From Paraburkholderia sp041321145 (GTDB lineage Bacteria > Pseudomonadota > Gammaproteobacteria > Burkholderiales > Burkholderiaceae): a stretch of DNA of 64,000 nucleotides. A program made the position numbers and the translations under genes. Below the pieces are notes generated by a model, which did not search any database, was not told where the DNA came from, and was given only the letters and a program-made list of their open reading frames with translations. Of this stretch, positions 43,787 to 52,780 are shown piece after piece. The DNA lies in the NCBI RefSeq assembly GCF_041321145.1, contig NZ_JBGGWA010000003.1:248001-312000 (forward strand), in the 5' to 3' direction. The number at the start of each line of letters is the position of its first letter. Within the stretch, counting starts at the first letter, position 1.

Positions 43787-45172
43787 TTAAAAATGGATTA
43801 AACGAGCCAGATCGTTGAACAGCGCGATCGCCGACAACGCGACGATACAGGCGAGACCCGCTCTCTGAAAAACGAGTTGCCAGCGATCAGAGACAACTTT
43901 GCCGGTTACAGCTTCAACCAAATAATATAACAGATGACCCCCGTCCAATACCGGAATCGGTAACAGGTTCAGTACACCGAGGCTAATACTGACAAGGGCC
44001 AGGAACGACAGGAACGCAGAAGGACCTAGACGTGCGCTCTTTCCTGCGTAGTCGGCGATCGTGACAGGACCGGAAAGATTCTTCAGCGAAGCCTCGCCGA
44101 CAATCATCCGCCCGAACATACGCACCGAATAAACAGCCAGATCCCAAGTACGGCGCGCGCCCAGCTGCAGGCTTTCGACTGGTCCGTAATGCACGTCGAT
44201 CGACGGCACCTGGGTGGCCAATTCCGCCCCGATACGACCGATCTGCTGCCCCGTCGCCTCATCACGCTGCGACTGCGGGACGATGCGAACGTCTTCCCGC
44301 TTGCCTTCTGCTTGCCCGCCACGCTCCACTTGCAGCGTCATAGGCTTGCCGGCGTGCGATTTTACATAAGCGATGAAGGCCGTGGCATTGTCGGTGGGAA
44401 TGCCGTCGACCGTGCGCAGCCGGTCGCCCGCCACGAGGCCGGCCTTTTGCGCCGCGCTATCCGGCTGCACGCCCGCCACCGTCAGCTTGCCACCGCCCGG
44501 CTCGAAACCGAGATGCGACATAAAGTCGTCGTCGACGTCTTTCTCGGTGATGCCTCGCAGATCCAGCTGGAAATCCGACGTGCCGTGGGCATCTTTCGCA
44601 CTCAGCACGACGCGTTTGTGATCGAACGCCGCACCCAACAGTTTCCAGCGCAGGTCGGACCAGGAGCGCACCGGCGCGGCTTCTCCGGCATTCTCGGCAC
44701 GCACCGCAACGATGGTTTCACCGCCGTCGAAACCGGCCAACGCCGCAGGCGTATTCGGTGCAGGCGAAGCGACCACAGCCGCGGGTTCGGTCACGCCGGT
44801 GGCGAACACCAAGGCGAACAGCACGATAGCGAGCAGGAAATTCGCAACCGGCCCGGCCGCGACAATCGCGAAACGGCGCCACACCGACTGCCGGTTGAAC
44901 GCATGCGGCAACGCCTCAACGGGAATGGGTGCGCCACCGGTTTCGCGCTCGTCGAGCATCTTCACGTAGCCGCCGAGCGGCAGCGCGGCAATCGTCCATT
45001 CGGTGCCCGTCTTCGGGCTCACCCATTGGAACAACGGCTTGCCGAAGCCGATCGAAAAACGCAGCACCTTGACGCCGCACAAGCGCGCCACGCTGTAATG
45101 CCCGTACTCGTGGACAACCACGAGTACGCCAATCGCGACCGCGAAGGCAAGCAACTCAATCAGCAGATTCAT
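43787..45172 (-). CDS. rseP: site-2 protease RseP
   Basis: RseP is the intramembrane zinc protease that cleaves anti-sigma factor RseA and remnant signal peptides. The 461-residue protein has HEYGH (His21, Glu22, His25) in the first helix, PDZ domains in the middle (VTEPAAVVASPAPNTPAALA; GKLTVAGVQPDSAAQKAGLV) and the second metal motif LLPIPVLDGGH near the C-terminus. ATG 45172 begins seven bases after dxr ends. Confidence 0.96.
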   Translation of the reverse strand: MNLLIELLAFAVAIGVLVVVHEYGHYSVARLCGVKVLRFSIGFGKPLFQWVSPKTGTEWTIAALPLGGYVKMLDERETGGAPIPVEALPHAFNRQSVWRRFAIVAAGPVANFLLAIVLFALVFATGVTEPAAVVASPAPNTPAALAGFDGGETIVAVRAENAGEAAPVRSWSDLRWKLLGAAFDHKRVVLSAKDAHGTSDFQLDLRGITEKDVDDDFMSHLGFEPGGGKLTVAGVQPDSAAQKAGLVAGDRLRTVDGIPTDNATAFIAYVKSHAGKPMTLQVERGGQAEGKREDVRIVPQSQRDEATGQQIGRIGAELATQVPSIDVHYGPVESLQLGARRTWDLAVYSVRMFGRMIVGEASLKNLSGPVTIADYAGKSARLGPSAFLSFLALVSISLGVLNLLPIPVLDGGHLLYYLVEAVTGKVVSDRWQLVFQRAGLACIVALSAIALFNDLARLIHF

Positions 45173-45179
45173 AAGCGCC

Positions 45180-46385
45180 TCACTGGACGGCGCGTTCCGT
45201 GCGACGCGCGCCATCCGGCAAACGTGCGATGAATTCGGCAGCGGCCCGGCGCGCGGCCGCATCCGCTTCGATCACATCTTCTAGCGCGTGCGCGCTGCGG
45301 TTCGGCAACGCGTTGAGCACCGCGTCGACCACCTGAGCAATCGTCATGAAACCGATCTGGCGCGCCAGGAACGCTTCAACGGCGATTTCGTTCGCGGCAT
45401 TCAATGCCGCGCTCGCGAGCCCGCCTTCGGCCAGCGCCTTCATGGCAAGCGCAAGGCACGGGAAGCGTGTGTAATCCGGTTTTTCGAACGACAGCGACGC
45501 AATCTCCGCGAGATCGAGTTGCGCGACGCCCGAATCGACACGATCAGGGAACGCCAGCGCGTGGGCGATCGGCGTGCGCATGTCGGGATTGCCGAGTTGC
45601 GCGAGGACCGAGCCGTCGGCGTACGAGACCAGCGAGTGAATCACGCTTTGCGGGTGAATCAGCACGTCGATGCGCTCGCCCGGCAAATTGAACAGCCAGT
45701 GCGCCTCGATCACTTCGAGGCCTTTGTTCATCATCGTGGCCGAGTCGACCGAAATCTTGCGGCCCATGACCCAGTTCGGATGTTTGCAGGCCTCCTCTGG
45801 CGTGACGTCGACGAGCGTGGCCGGTTCGCGGGTGCGGAACGGGCCGCCCGAAGCCGTCAGAATGATCTTCGAGACGCCGCCGTGCAACGCGGCTTCGCGC
45901 GGCAGGCATTGGAAAATGGCATTGTGTTCGCTGTCGACCGGCAGCAGCACCGCGCCGTTGTCGCGCACCGCGTCCATGAAGATCGCGCCGGACATCACCA
46001 GCGCTTCCTTGTTGGCGAGCAGAATACGCTTGCCGGCACGAGCGGCAGCGAGGCCAGGCGCGAGGCCTGCAGCGCCGACAATCGCCGCCACCACCGTATC
46101 GCAGCCATCGCTCTGCGACACGTCGACGAGCGCTTGCGGCCCATACGTGACTTCGGTCTTGCAACCGGCCTCCCGCAGCTTCGCCGCAACGCCCGCAGCC
46201 GTATCGGCATCGCCGACCACCGCAACGTCGGGCTGAAAGCGCAGGCATTGCTCCACGAGCTTGTCGCCGTTGCGATGTGCCGTGAGCGCATAAACCGAAA
46301 AGCGTTCGGGATGACGCGCGACGACGTCGAGCGTGCTGTCTCCAATCGAGCCCGTGGAACCGAGCAATGTCAGACGTTTTTGCAT
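45180..46385 (-). CDS. dxr: 1-deoxy-D-xylulose-5-phosphate reductoisomerase
   Basis: Dxr makes 2-C-methyl-D-erythritol 4-phosphate, the committed step of the MEP isoprenoid route. The 401-residue protein has the NADPH motif LLGSTGSIGDSTLDV at the N-terminus, ANKEALVMSG, metal/substrate motif PVDSEHNAIFQCLP and SVDSATMMNKGLEVIEAH. It starts 10 bp after cdsA. With uppS two genes upstream, it links isoprenoid and cell-wall lipid carrier synthesis. Confidence 0.97.
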   Translation of the reverse strand: MQKRLTLLGSTGSIGDSTLDVVARHPERFSVYALTAHRNGDKLVEQCLRFQPDVAVVGDADTAAGVAAKLREAGCKTEVTYGPQALVDVSQSDGCDTVVAAIVGAAGLAPGLAAARAGKRILLANKEALVMSGAIFMDAVRDNGAVLLPVDSEHNAIFQCLPREAALHGGVSKIILTASGGPFRTREPATLVDVTPEEACKHPNWVMGRKISVDSATMMNKGLEVIEAHWLFNLPGERIDVLIHPQSVIHSLVSYADGSVLAQLGNPDMRTPIAHALAFPDRVDSGVAQLDLAEIASLSFEKPDYTRFPCLALAMKALAEGGLASAALNAANEIAVEAFLARQIGFMTIAQVVDAVLNALPNRSAHALEDVIEADAAARRAAAEFIARLPDGARRTERAVQ

Positions 46386-46395
46386 ATCTCTTTCT

Positions 46396-47217
46396 CTAGC
46401 CGAGCAGCAGCATGGCAAGCGGCAGCACCGGCAACAATGCATCGATGCGGTCGAGCACGCCACCGTGCCCCGGCAACAGGCCGCTTGAATCTTTCACTCC
46501 GGCCTGGCGTTTCAGCATCGATTCGAACAGGTCGCCCACCACGCTGAATGCCACCAGCAGGGTCAGTGCGAGCAGCGTACGTACGGCACCCAGTTGCGCC
46601 AGCAGCGCAGAATACAGGGTCGGCTCGAAAGAATGTAAAAAGACTGCAGCAGCCGCGACGATCACCACCACCAGCCAGCCGCCGACCGCGCCCTCCCAAG
46701 TCTTACCTGGGCTGATGGCAGGCGCCAGCTTGTGTTTTCCGAAAGCTTTTCCGGAGAAGTATGCGCCGATATCGGCCAGCCATACCAGGAGCAGCAACGA
46801 GAGTACGAACGGTACGCCCTTCATGCGCGCGGCGACGAGAGCATGCCAGCACGCGACGAATACCACAATGCCGGCAAGGAATAGAAAAGCGCGCCACGCG
46901 CCGAGCGCGAGCGTCGGCTTGCGCAGGAGCACGTACGGACCCGCGACCACCCAGAAAATAGCGGCCGCTTGAAAGAGCGGCCGGGGCTCTTCGGTTCCGG
47001 TGCCGAGGCGCGTGCTCGCGACCAGCGCTATCGCCGCGACCAGCGCGTACACGACCGGGCCCGCGCCACCGAGCTTCAGCAGGCGCGCCCATTCCCACGC
47101 AGCGAACACGACGACGAAGGCAATCAGCGCGCCGAACGCGCCCACGGGCGCGAACAACGTGACCGGCAGGAACACCGCCAGCAGGATGATCGCCGTGATG
47201 ACACGGGTTTTTAGCAT
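46396..47217 (-). CDS. cdsA: phosphatidate cytidylyltransferase
   Basis: CdsA makes CDP-diacylglycerol from phosphatidate and CTP at the inner membrane. The 273-residue protein has about eight hydrophobic helices and the family signature near the C-terminus (SVVGDLFESMLKRQAGVKDS then GLLPGHGGVLDRIDALLPVL). Its start overlaps the uppS end by seven bases. Confidence 0.96.
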   Translation of the reverse strand: MLKTRVITAIILLAVFLPVTLFAPVGAFGALIAFVVVFAAWEWARLLKLGGAGPVVYALVAAIALVASTRLGTGTEEPRPLFQAAAIFWVVAGPYVLLRKPTLALGAWRAFLFLAGIVVFVACWHALVAARMKGVPFVLSLLLLVWLADIGAYFSGKAFGKHKLAPAISPGKTWEGAVGGWLVVVIVAAAAVFLHSFEPTLYSALLAQLGAVRTLLALTLLVAFSVVGDLFESMLKRQAGVKDSSGLLPGHGGVLDRIDALLPVLPLAMLLLG

Positions 47218-47993
47218 GGAAGCGAATCGACGTTTTGCGATTGCGGCTCGAGTTGAGCACTGGTGCGGCCAAAGCGGCGCTCACGCTCTCCGTAGGAAGC
47301 GATAGCGTGGCCGAGCGCGTCCGCATCGAAATCCGGCCAGAAGGTGTCGGTGAAGTAAAACTCGGTGTAGGCGAGTTGCCACAGCAGGAAGTTGCTGACA
47401 CGGCGCTCGCCGCCCGTGCGGATAAAGAGGTCCGGCTCCGGCGCGTAGGCCATCGACAGGTGCTCGGCGAACGATTCCTCGCTCACCTCGACCGCCTTGC
47501 CTGCCAGCGCGGATTGCTCGGCGAGCTTGCGGGTCGCCTGCATGATGTCCCAGCGACCGCCGTAATTGGCGGCGATAGTCAGCGTGAGACGGGTATTGCG
47601 CGCGGTTTTGGTTTCCGCGCGCTTGATCAGGTCGCGGATGCGTGTATCGAATTTCGACAGATCGCCGACCACCCGCAGACAGATGCCGTTCGCGTGCAGC
47701 TTGCCGATCTCGCGCTCGAGCGCGGTCACGAACAGGCGCATCAGGAACGAGACTTCGTCGTTGGGACGGCGCCAGTTTTCCGAGCTGAAGGCAAAGAGCG
47801 TCAGGTATTCGACGCCCTGTCGGGCGCACGCCTCGACGGCCGCGCGCACCGCGTCGACGCCGCGCGTATGCCCGGCCACACGCGGCAGGCGCCGCTGGGT
47901 CGCCCAACGGCCGTTGCCGTCCATGATGATCGCGATATGTCGCGGCACCGCGGCGACATCCGGCACGCGCACGGTTGAGCTGGTATAGGTCAT
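47211..47993 (-). CDS. uppS: di-trans,poly-cis-undecaprenyl diphosphate synthase
   Basis: UppS condenses eight isopentenyl diphosphates onto farnesyl diphosphate to form the murein lipid carrier. The 260-residue protein has IAIIMDGNGRWA with catalytic Asp, FAFSSENWRRP, and FIRTGGERRVSNFLLWQLAY for diphosphate binding. A 63-bp gap separates it from frr. Conserved frr-uppS-cdsA order. Confidence 0.97.
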   Translation of the reverse strand: MTYTSSTVRVPDVAAVPRHIAIIMDGNGRWATQRRLPRVAGHTRGVDAVRAAVEACARQGVEYLTLFAFSSENWRRPNDEVSFLMRLFVTALEREIGKLHANGICLRVVGDLSKFDTRIRDLIKRAETKTARNTRLTLTIAANYGGRWDIMQATRKLAEQSALAGKAVEVSEESFAEHLSMAYAPEPDLFIRTGGERRVSNFLLWQLAYTEFYFTDTFWPDFDADALGHAIASYGERERRFGRTSAQLEPQSQNVDSLPC

Positions 47994-48056
47994 GGCCGTC
48001 GGGGCAGTGACTGCAAAAAAAGAAGTGGAGATCTTGAAGATGCTGAGCCAACGGCC

Positions 48057-48617
48057 TCAGACCGTCATGATCTCGGCTTCCTTGGTCACTACGAGTTTGT
48101 CGATTTCCGTGACAAACTTGTCCGTCAGTTTCTGAACGTCGTCACCCGCACGACGCTCGTCATCTTCCGAAATCTCTTTGTCTTTCACGAGTTTTTTCAG
48201 TTGCTCGTTTGCATCGCGGCGCAGGTTGCGGACAGCGACCTTGGCCGTTTCCGCTTCGCTCTTGACCACTTTGGTCAGTTCGCGGCGGCGTTCTTCGGTC
48301 AGCGCGGGCATCGGCACCCGGATCACGTCGCCTTGCGTAGCCGGGTTCAGACCGAGGTCCGACTCACGGATCGCCTTTTCGACGACCTGGACCATCTTCT
48401 TTTCCCACGGCTGCACGCCGATCGTGCGTGCGTCGATCAACGTCAGGTTCGCGACTTGCGAAATCGGCACCGGCGAACCGTAGTAGTCGCACTGGATGTG
48501 ATCGAGCAGGCCCGTGTGCGCACGGCCCGTACGGATCTTCGACAGATCGTTCTTGAACGCGTCGATGGAACGCTGCATCTTTTGTTCAGCGCCCTTCCTG
48601 ATATCAGCCACAGACAT
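48057..48617 (-). CDS. frr: ribosome recycling factor
   Basis: Frr splits post-termination ribosomes with EF-G. The 186-residue length is typical (185). It has RSIDAFKNDLSKIRTGRAHT, YYGSPVPISQVANL and the C-terminal helix (DDVQKLTDKFVTEIDKLVVT). A Shine-Dalgarno GGAGG lies before the ATG. Follows pyrH in the translation block. Confidence 0.97.
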   Translation of the reverse strand: MSVADIRKGAEQKMQRSIDAFKNDLSKIRTGRAHTGLLDHIQCDYYGSPVPISQVANLTLIDARTIGVQPWEKKMVQVVEKAIRESDLGLNPATQGDVIRVPMPALTEERRRELTKVVKSEAETAKVAVRNLRRDANEQLKKLVKDKEISEDDERRAGDDVQKLTDKFVTEIDKLVVTKEAEIMTV

Positions 48618-48717
48618 TTTTAAACCTCCGAACCTTCAAAACGGTGCGAGCCGGCCCGCGCGCGCAAAAAACGGCAGCCTGGGCTCGCGTTAAAGCCCAC
48701 GTTATGTGAACGAGAGT

Positions 48718-49431
48718 TTACACGTGGACGAGCGTGCCCTCGTCCTCGCCTTGTACGATGCGCTTGAGCGCGCCCGGCTTGACGATCGAAAACACCCGGA
48801 TCGGCAGCTTCTGGTCGCGGCACAGCGCGAACGCCGTGGCGTCCATCACCTGCAGATTGCGGCCGATGGCTTCGTCGAAGCTGATCGTGGTGTAACGGGT
48901 CGCGCTCGGGTCTTTCTTGGGGTCGGCCGAATAGACGCCGTCCACCTTGGTGGCTTTCAGCACGACTTCCGCGCCAATTTCCGAGCCGCGCAGTGCAGCG
49001 GCGGTGTCGGTCGTAAAGAACGGGTTGCCGGTGCCGGCCGCGAAAATCACGACTTTGCCTTCTTCGAGCTGGCGAATCGCGCGGGGCCGGATGTACGGCT
49101 CAACCACCTGGTCCATGCGCAGCGCGGACTGCACGCGTGCTTCGATACCGGCGTGGCGCATTGCGTCCTGCAGCGCCAGCGCGTTCATCATGGTGGCCAG
49201 CATGCCCATGTAGTCAGCCGTAGCGCGATCCATACCCGCTGCGCCGCCAGCGACGCCGCGGAAAATATTGCCACCACCGATCACCACGGCCAACTGCGTT
49301 CCGAGACGGACCACTTCAGCCACGTCCGCCACCATTCGTTCGATGGTCGCGCGATTGATGCCGAAGGCATCGTCGCCCATCAAAGCTTCACCGGAGAGTT
49401 TGAGCAGGACGCGTTTATAGGCAGTGGGCAT
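48718..49431 (-). CDS. pyrH: uridylate kinase
   Basis: PyrH phosphorylates UMP to UDP. The 237-residue amino-acid-kinase-fold protein starts MPTAYKRVLLKLSGEALMGD and has VVIGGGNIFRG, AGTGNPFFTTDTAAALRGSE and TKVDGVYSADPKKDP. The ATG at 49431 is fixed by similarity; the frame stays open to 49563 without homology. Confidence 0.97.
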   Translation of the reverse strand: MPTAYKRVLLKLSGEALMGDDAFGINRATIERMVADVAEVVRLGTQLAVVIGGGNIFRGVAGGAAGMDRATADYMGMLATMMNALALQDAMRHAGIEARVQSALRMDQVVEPYIRPRAIRQLEEGKVVIFAAGTGNPFFTTDTAAALRGSEIGAEVVLKATKVDGVYSADPKKDPSATRYTTISFDEAIGRNLQVMDATAFALCRDQKLPIRVFSIVKPGALKRIVQGEDEGTLVHV

Positions 49432-49652
49432 AGGGGTATCCAGATCGCGCAGAACAGGGCAACAACAAGGGACTAATGTAGGGGTGAAATGCTGATTCGG
49501 GCAAGCGTCGCCAAATTGACGAACCCCAGGGTTCGCCAGAGGCGGCGGCGCGGCGAGGGTCAACCCGCGCGCAGCCTTGCGGCGCCGCCGACCGCGGCAA
49601 AGTCTTGCTCCGCCGCGGGGTCCAACGGTACTAACGGAAGCTTAAGCGATGC

Positions 49653-50534
49653 TTATTGCTGCTTTGCAGCAGCGACTTGAGCGGCCACTTCGGCTGCGAA
49701 GTCGTCCTGCTTCTTCTCGATACCTTCGCCGACCACGAACAGCGCGAACTTCTGCACGCTCGCGTTGCCAGCCTTCAGCATCTGTTCGATCGTCTGCTTG
49801 TCGTTCTTAACGAACGTCTGGTTCAGCAGCGACACTTCCTTCAGGTACTTCTGCACGCTGCCGTCGACCATCTTGGCGACGATTTCAGCCGGCTTGCCCG
49901 ATTCAGCAGCCTTCTGTTCAGCGATGCTGCGTTCCTTGGCGATCAGATCGGCCGGCACGTCGTCCGACGACAGCGAGACCGGCTTCATGGCGGCGATGTG
50001 CATTGCCACGTCCTTGCCGACCTGTTCGTCCGCGCCGGTGTACTCGACCAGCACGCCGATGCGCGTGCCGTGCAGGTACGCAGCCAACTTGTTCGCGGTA
50101 TCGAAACGCACGAAACGGCGGATCGACAGGTTTTCACCGATCTTGCCGACCAATGCCAGACGCACTGCGTCGACCGTCGAGCCGTCCAGCGGCAGTGCCG
50201 ACAGAGCGGCGACGTCAGCCGGGTTTTGCGTAGCGACCAGTTCAGCGATGGTCTTCGAGAACGCCAGGAAGTCGTCGTTCTTCGAAACGAAGTCGGTTTC
50301 GCAGTTCAACTCAACCAGCGAACCCGCGTTGCCGCCGATGAACGATGCGACCACGCCTTCAGCCGTCACGCGCGACGCTGCCTTGCTGGCCTTGTTGCCC
50401 AGCTTCACGCGCAGCAGCTCTTCAGCGCGCGCCATGTCGCCGTCGGCTTCCGTCAGCGCCTTTTTGCATTCCATCATCGGCGCATCAGTCTTTGCGCGCA
50501 GTTCTGCAACCATGCTTGCGGTAATTGCCGCCAT
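49653..50534 (-). CDS. tsf: elongation factor Ts
   Basis: EF-Ts exchanges GDP for GTP on EF-Tu. The 293-residue protein has the N-terminal domain MAAITASMVAELRAKTDAPM with MECKKAL, the core FIGGNAGSLVELNCETDFVS and a C-terminal module. Two ATG codons are adjacent (50537 and 50534); the second has the better distance to AAGGAG. A strong terminator hairpin stands between rpsB and tsf, so its level relative to S2 is probably adjusted by partial termination. Confidence 0.97.
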   Translation of the reverse strand: MAAITASMVAELRAKTDAPMMECKKALTEADGDMARAEELLRVKLGNKASKAASRVTAEGVVASFIGGNAGSLVELNCETDFVSKNDDFLAFSKTIAELVATQNPADVAALSALPLDGSTVDAVRLALVGKIGENLSIRRFVRFDTANKLAAYLHGTRIGVLVEYTGADEQVGKDVAMHIAAMKPVSLSSDDVPADLIAKERSIAEQKAAESGKPAEIVAKMVDGSVQKYLKEVSLLNQTFVKNDKQTIEQMLKAGNASVQKFALFVVGEGIEKKQDDFAAEVAAQVAAAKQQ

Positions 50535-50675
50535 CATTTGCTCCTTGAGTTCCGTCTGTCACACGCCGCTCGGACTTCGATACCGGCGGCAAGAATTCGT
50601 TTCCACGTTGCGCATATTTTTTACGGACAACGTTTCAGGCACTGCTCACAGCACACCACTACATTGTCGCGGCTT

Positions 50676-50709
50676 AAAAAAAGGGGGCCTGTAGAAAGCC
50701 CCCTTTTTT
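50676..50709 (-). terminator. terminator/attenuator between rpsB and tsf
   Basis: AAAAAAAGGGGGC (50676-50688) and GCCCCCTTTTTT (50698-50709) form a long stem with a 9-nt loop. On the minus strand the GC part GGGGGC/GCCCCC is followed by seven T, so it can end or attenuate rpsB transcription before tsf. Confidence 0.8.
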
Positions 50710-50727
50710 GCCGGACACGGGGCAGCT

Positions 50728-51480
50728 TTACGCTTCCGAGTTGACCTCGACGAACTCGTCGCCGTCGCCACCACGTGCAGCTTGCACCACTTCGTTGACC
50801 GCGTTCGCACGGCCTTCGAGGATCGCGTCAGCCACGCCAGCCGTGTACAGAGCGACAGCCTTCGAAGCGTCGTCGTTACCCGGGATCACGTAGTCGATGC
50901 CTTCCGGCGAGTGGTTCGTGTCGACCACCGCGATGACCGGCACGCCGAGCTTGTTAGCTTCGGTGACGGCAATCTTGTGGTAGCCCACGTCGACCACGAA
51001 GATCGCGTCCGGAATACCGCCCATGTCCTTCACGCCGCCAATCGACTTTTGCAGCTTGGCCATTTCGCGTTCGAACAGGAGCGCTTCCTTCTTGCTCATG
51101 CGTTCCGTTTCGCCTGCTTCCAGCGCTGCTTCCATGTCCTTCAGGCGCTTGATCGATACCTTCAGCGTCTTGAAGTTGGTCAGCATGCCGCCGAGCCAGC
51201 GTGCGTTGACGTAAGGCATGCCAGCGCGCTGTGCTTCTTCAGCGATCGTGTCGCGCGATTGACGCTTGGTACCGACGAACAGGATCGTGCCGCGATTGGC
51301 TGCCAGTTGACGCGCGTACTTCAGCGCGTCGTTGTACATCGGCAGCGTCTTTTCGAGGTTGATGATGTGAATCTTGTTGCGATGACCGAAAATGAAGGGA
51401 GCCATCTTCGGGTTCCAGAAGCGCGTTTGGTGACCGAAGTGGACACCGGCTTCCAGCATTTGACGCATGGTAACTGCCAT
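50728..51480 (-). CDS. rpsB: 30S ribosomal protein S2
   Basis: The 250-residue S2 protein starts MAVTMRQMLEAGVHFGHQTR and has FVGTKRQSRDTIAEEAQRAG, NARWLGGMLTNFKT and VDTNHSPEGIDYVIPGNDDA. GGAGAT lies before the ATG. It heads the translation/envelope operon. S2 represses its own mRNA in E. coli; here the roughly 460-bp upstream region is long enough for a leader. Confidence 0.97.
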   Translation of the reverse strand: MAVTMRQMLEAGVHFGHQTRFWNPKMAPFIFGHRNKIHIINLEKTLPMYNDALKYARQLAANRGTILFVGTKRQSRDTIAEEAQRAGMPYVNARWLGGMLTNFKTLKVSIKRLKDMEAALEAGETERMSKKEALLFEREMAKLQKSIGGVKDMGGIPDAIFVVDVGYHKIAVTEANKLGVPVIAVVDTNHSPEGIDYVIPGNDDASKAVALYTAGVADAILEGRANAVNEVVQAARGGDGDEFVEVNSEA

Positions 51481-51613
51481 GAAAATCTCCGCGAGGGTTG
51501 GGTCTTAAGCCGGCTGCCGTATCGGCCGCGCCGCCATCGTTTTTGGCTGGACGCGACGGACACCCTGGGTGCGCCGGCTTGCGAGTCTGTTGCCTTGGTA
51601 CTGCTGCTTGGGT

Positions 51614-51673
51614 ACCGCTGCCCTGATACCGCTGCCCTGATACCGCTGCCCTGATACCGCTGCCTTGGTACCG
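51614..51673. repeat. 14-bp tandem repeat in the rpsB upstream region
   Basis: Units of ACCGCTGCCCTGAT start at 51614, 51628, 51642 and 51656 (the fourth reads CCTTGGT at its end), followed by a partial ACCG at 51670. The 14-bp period is not a multiple of three, consistent with noncoding sequence. Copy number is likely to vary between strains. Confidence 0.85.
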
Positions 51674-51900
51674 TCTCAACCCGTAGCGCAGGCAACTATC
51701 GCCACGAGCAGTTTTCCTTGCCAATTTTGCCCATAAGAGCAACAAAATAAGACAGAGGCCGACTTAGCCAATGATTATAGCACGTGACTATCGACCGACT
51801 CAACCTGCGCGGTAGCTCCCATTTGGCACGGCCGGTTGCACCTGCGCGCTTGTTCGCTACCGCAAAACCAAGGCAAAAGCCTGCGGCAGCTGGAATATGG

Positions 51901-51909
51901 TGCGATAAT
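51901..51909 (+). promoter_or_regulatory. candidate extended -10 promoter of map
   Basis: TGCGATAAT gives a TGn extension before GATAAT, ending 31 bp before the map ATG; no -35 match is visible at 16-18 bp upstream, as is common for extended -10 promoters. Confidence 0.4.
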
Positions 51910-51940
51910 CTCGCAATAAATCGCATTTCAGGCCCGACTC

Positions 51941-52750
51941 ATGGCTATTACGCTCAAAAACGAACACGATATCGCGCAGATGCGCGTCGCCTGCAAGCTC
52001 GCTAGCGAAGTGCTCGACTACATTACACCGTTCGTCACGGCCGGCGTCACGACCGGCGAACTCGACCGGCTGTGTCACGAATATATGCTCAAGGAACAGG
52101 GCACCGTTCCAGCGCCGCTGAATTATCAGCCCCCCGGCTACCCGCCGTATCCGAAAGCCACCTGCATCTCTGTGAATGACGTGATCTGTCACGGCATTCC
52201 GGGTGACAAGACGCTTAAGAACGGCGATGCGCTGAATATCGACATCACCGTGATCAAGGAAGGCTACTTCGGCGACACAAGCCGGATGTTCATTGTCGGC
52301 GAAGGTTCGATCATGGCCAGGCGCCTCGTGCAGACCACCTTCGAATGCATGTGGCTCGGCATCGACCAGGTGCGCCCGGGCGCCCATCTCGGCGACATCG
52401 GCTACGCGATCCAGAAGCATGCCGAAGGCCAGGGCTACAGCGTGGTACGCGAATATTGCGGCCACGGCATCGGCACGGTGTTCCACGAAGACCCGCAGAT
52501 TTTGCACTACGGCCGCCCGGGCACCGGGTTCGAACTGCAGGCCGGCATGATCTTCACCATCGAGCCGATGATCAATGCCGGGCGCCGCGACATTCGCACC
52601 ATGCCGGACCAGTGGACCGTGAAGACCAAAGACCGCAGCTTGTCGGCACAGTGGGAGCACACTGTGCTCGTCACCGAAACCGGCTACGACGTGCTGACCG
52701 TCTCGGCCGGCACGCCCGCGCGTCCGCCGGTCATCGCCGCCACGGCCTGA
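51941..52750 (+). CDS. map: methionine aminopeptidase type I
   Basis: Map removes the initiator Met from new proteins, after deformylation by Def (also in this window). The 269-residue protein has the pita-bread metal site: NIDITVIKEGYFGDTSRMF (two Asp), YCGHGIGTVFHE (His), FTIEPMIN (Glu) and QWEHTVLVTE (Glu). Divergent from rpsB, a common arrangement; followed by glnD 30 bp later. Confidence 0.97.
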   Translation: MAITLKNEHDIAQMRVACKLASEVLDYITPFVTAGVTTGELDRLCHEYMLKEQGTVPAPLNYQPPGYPPYPKATCISVNDVICHGIPGDKTLKNGDALNIDITVIKEGYFGDTSRMFIVGEGSIMARRLVQTTFECMWLGIDQVRPGAHLGDIGYAIQKHAEGQGYSVVREYCGHGIGTVFHEDPQILHYGRPGTGFELQAGMIFTIEPMINAGRRDIRTMPDQWTVKTKDRSLSAQWEHTVLVTETGYDVLTVSAGTPARPPVIAATA

Positions 52751-52780
52751 CCGACTCCGCCCTCACCTGCCCGCCCGCCA

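Larger units (their letters stand above)
51481..51940. other. divergent region between rpsB and map
   Basis: This 460-bp stretch contains no gene. On the rpsB side it holds a minisatellite of 14-bp units (51614-51673). Near map an extended -10 box (TGCGATAAT) stands at 51901-51909. The A/T-rich stretch 51710-51790 probably contains the rpsB promoter, but no box pair is clear. Confidence 0.5.
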
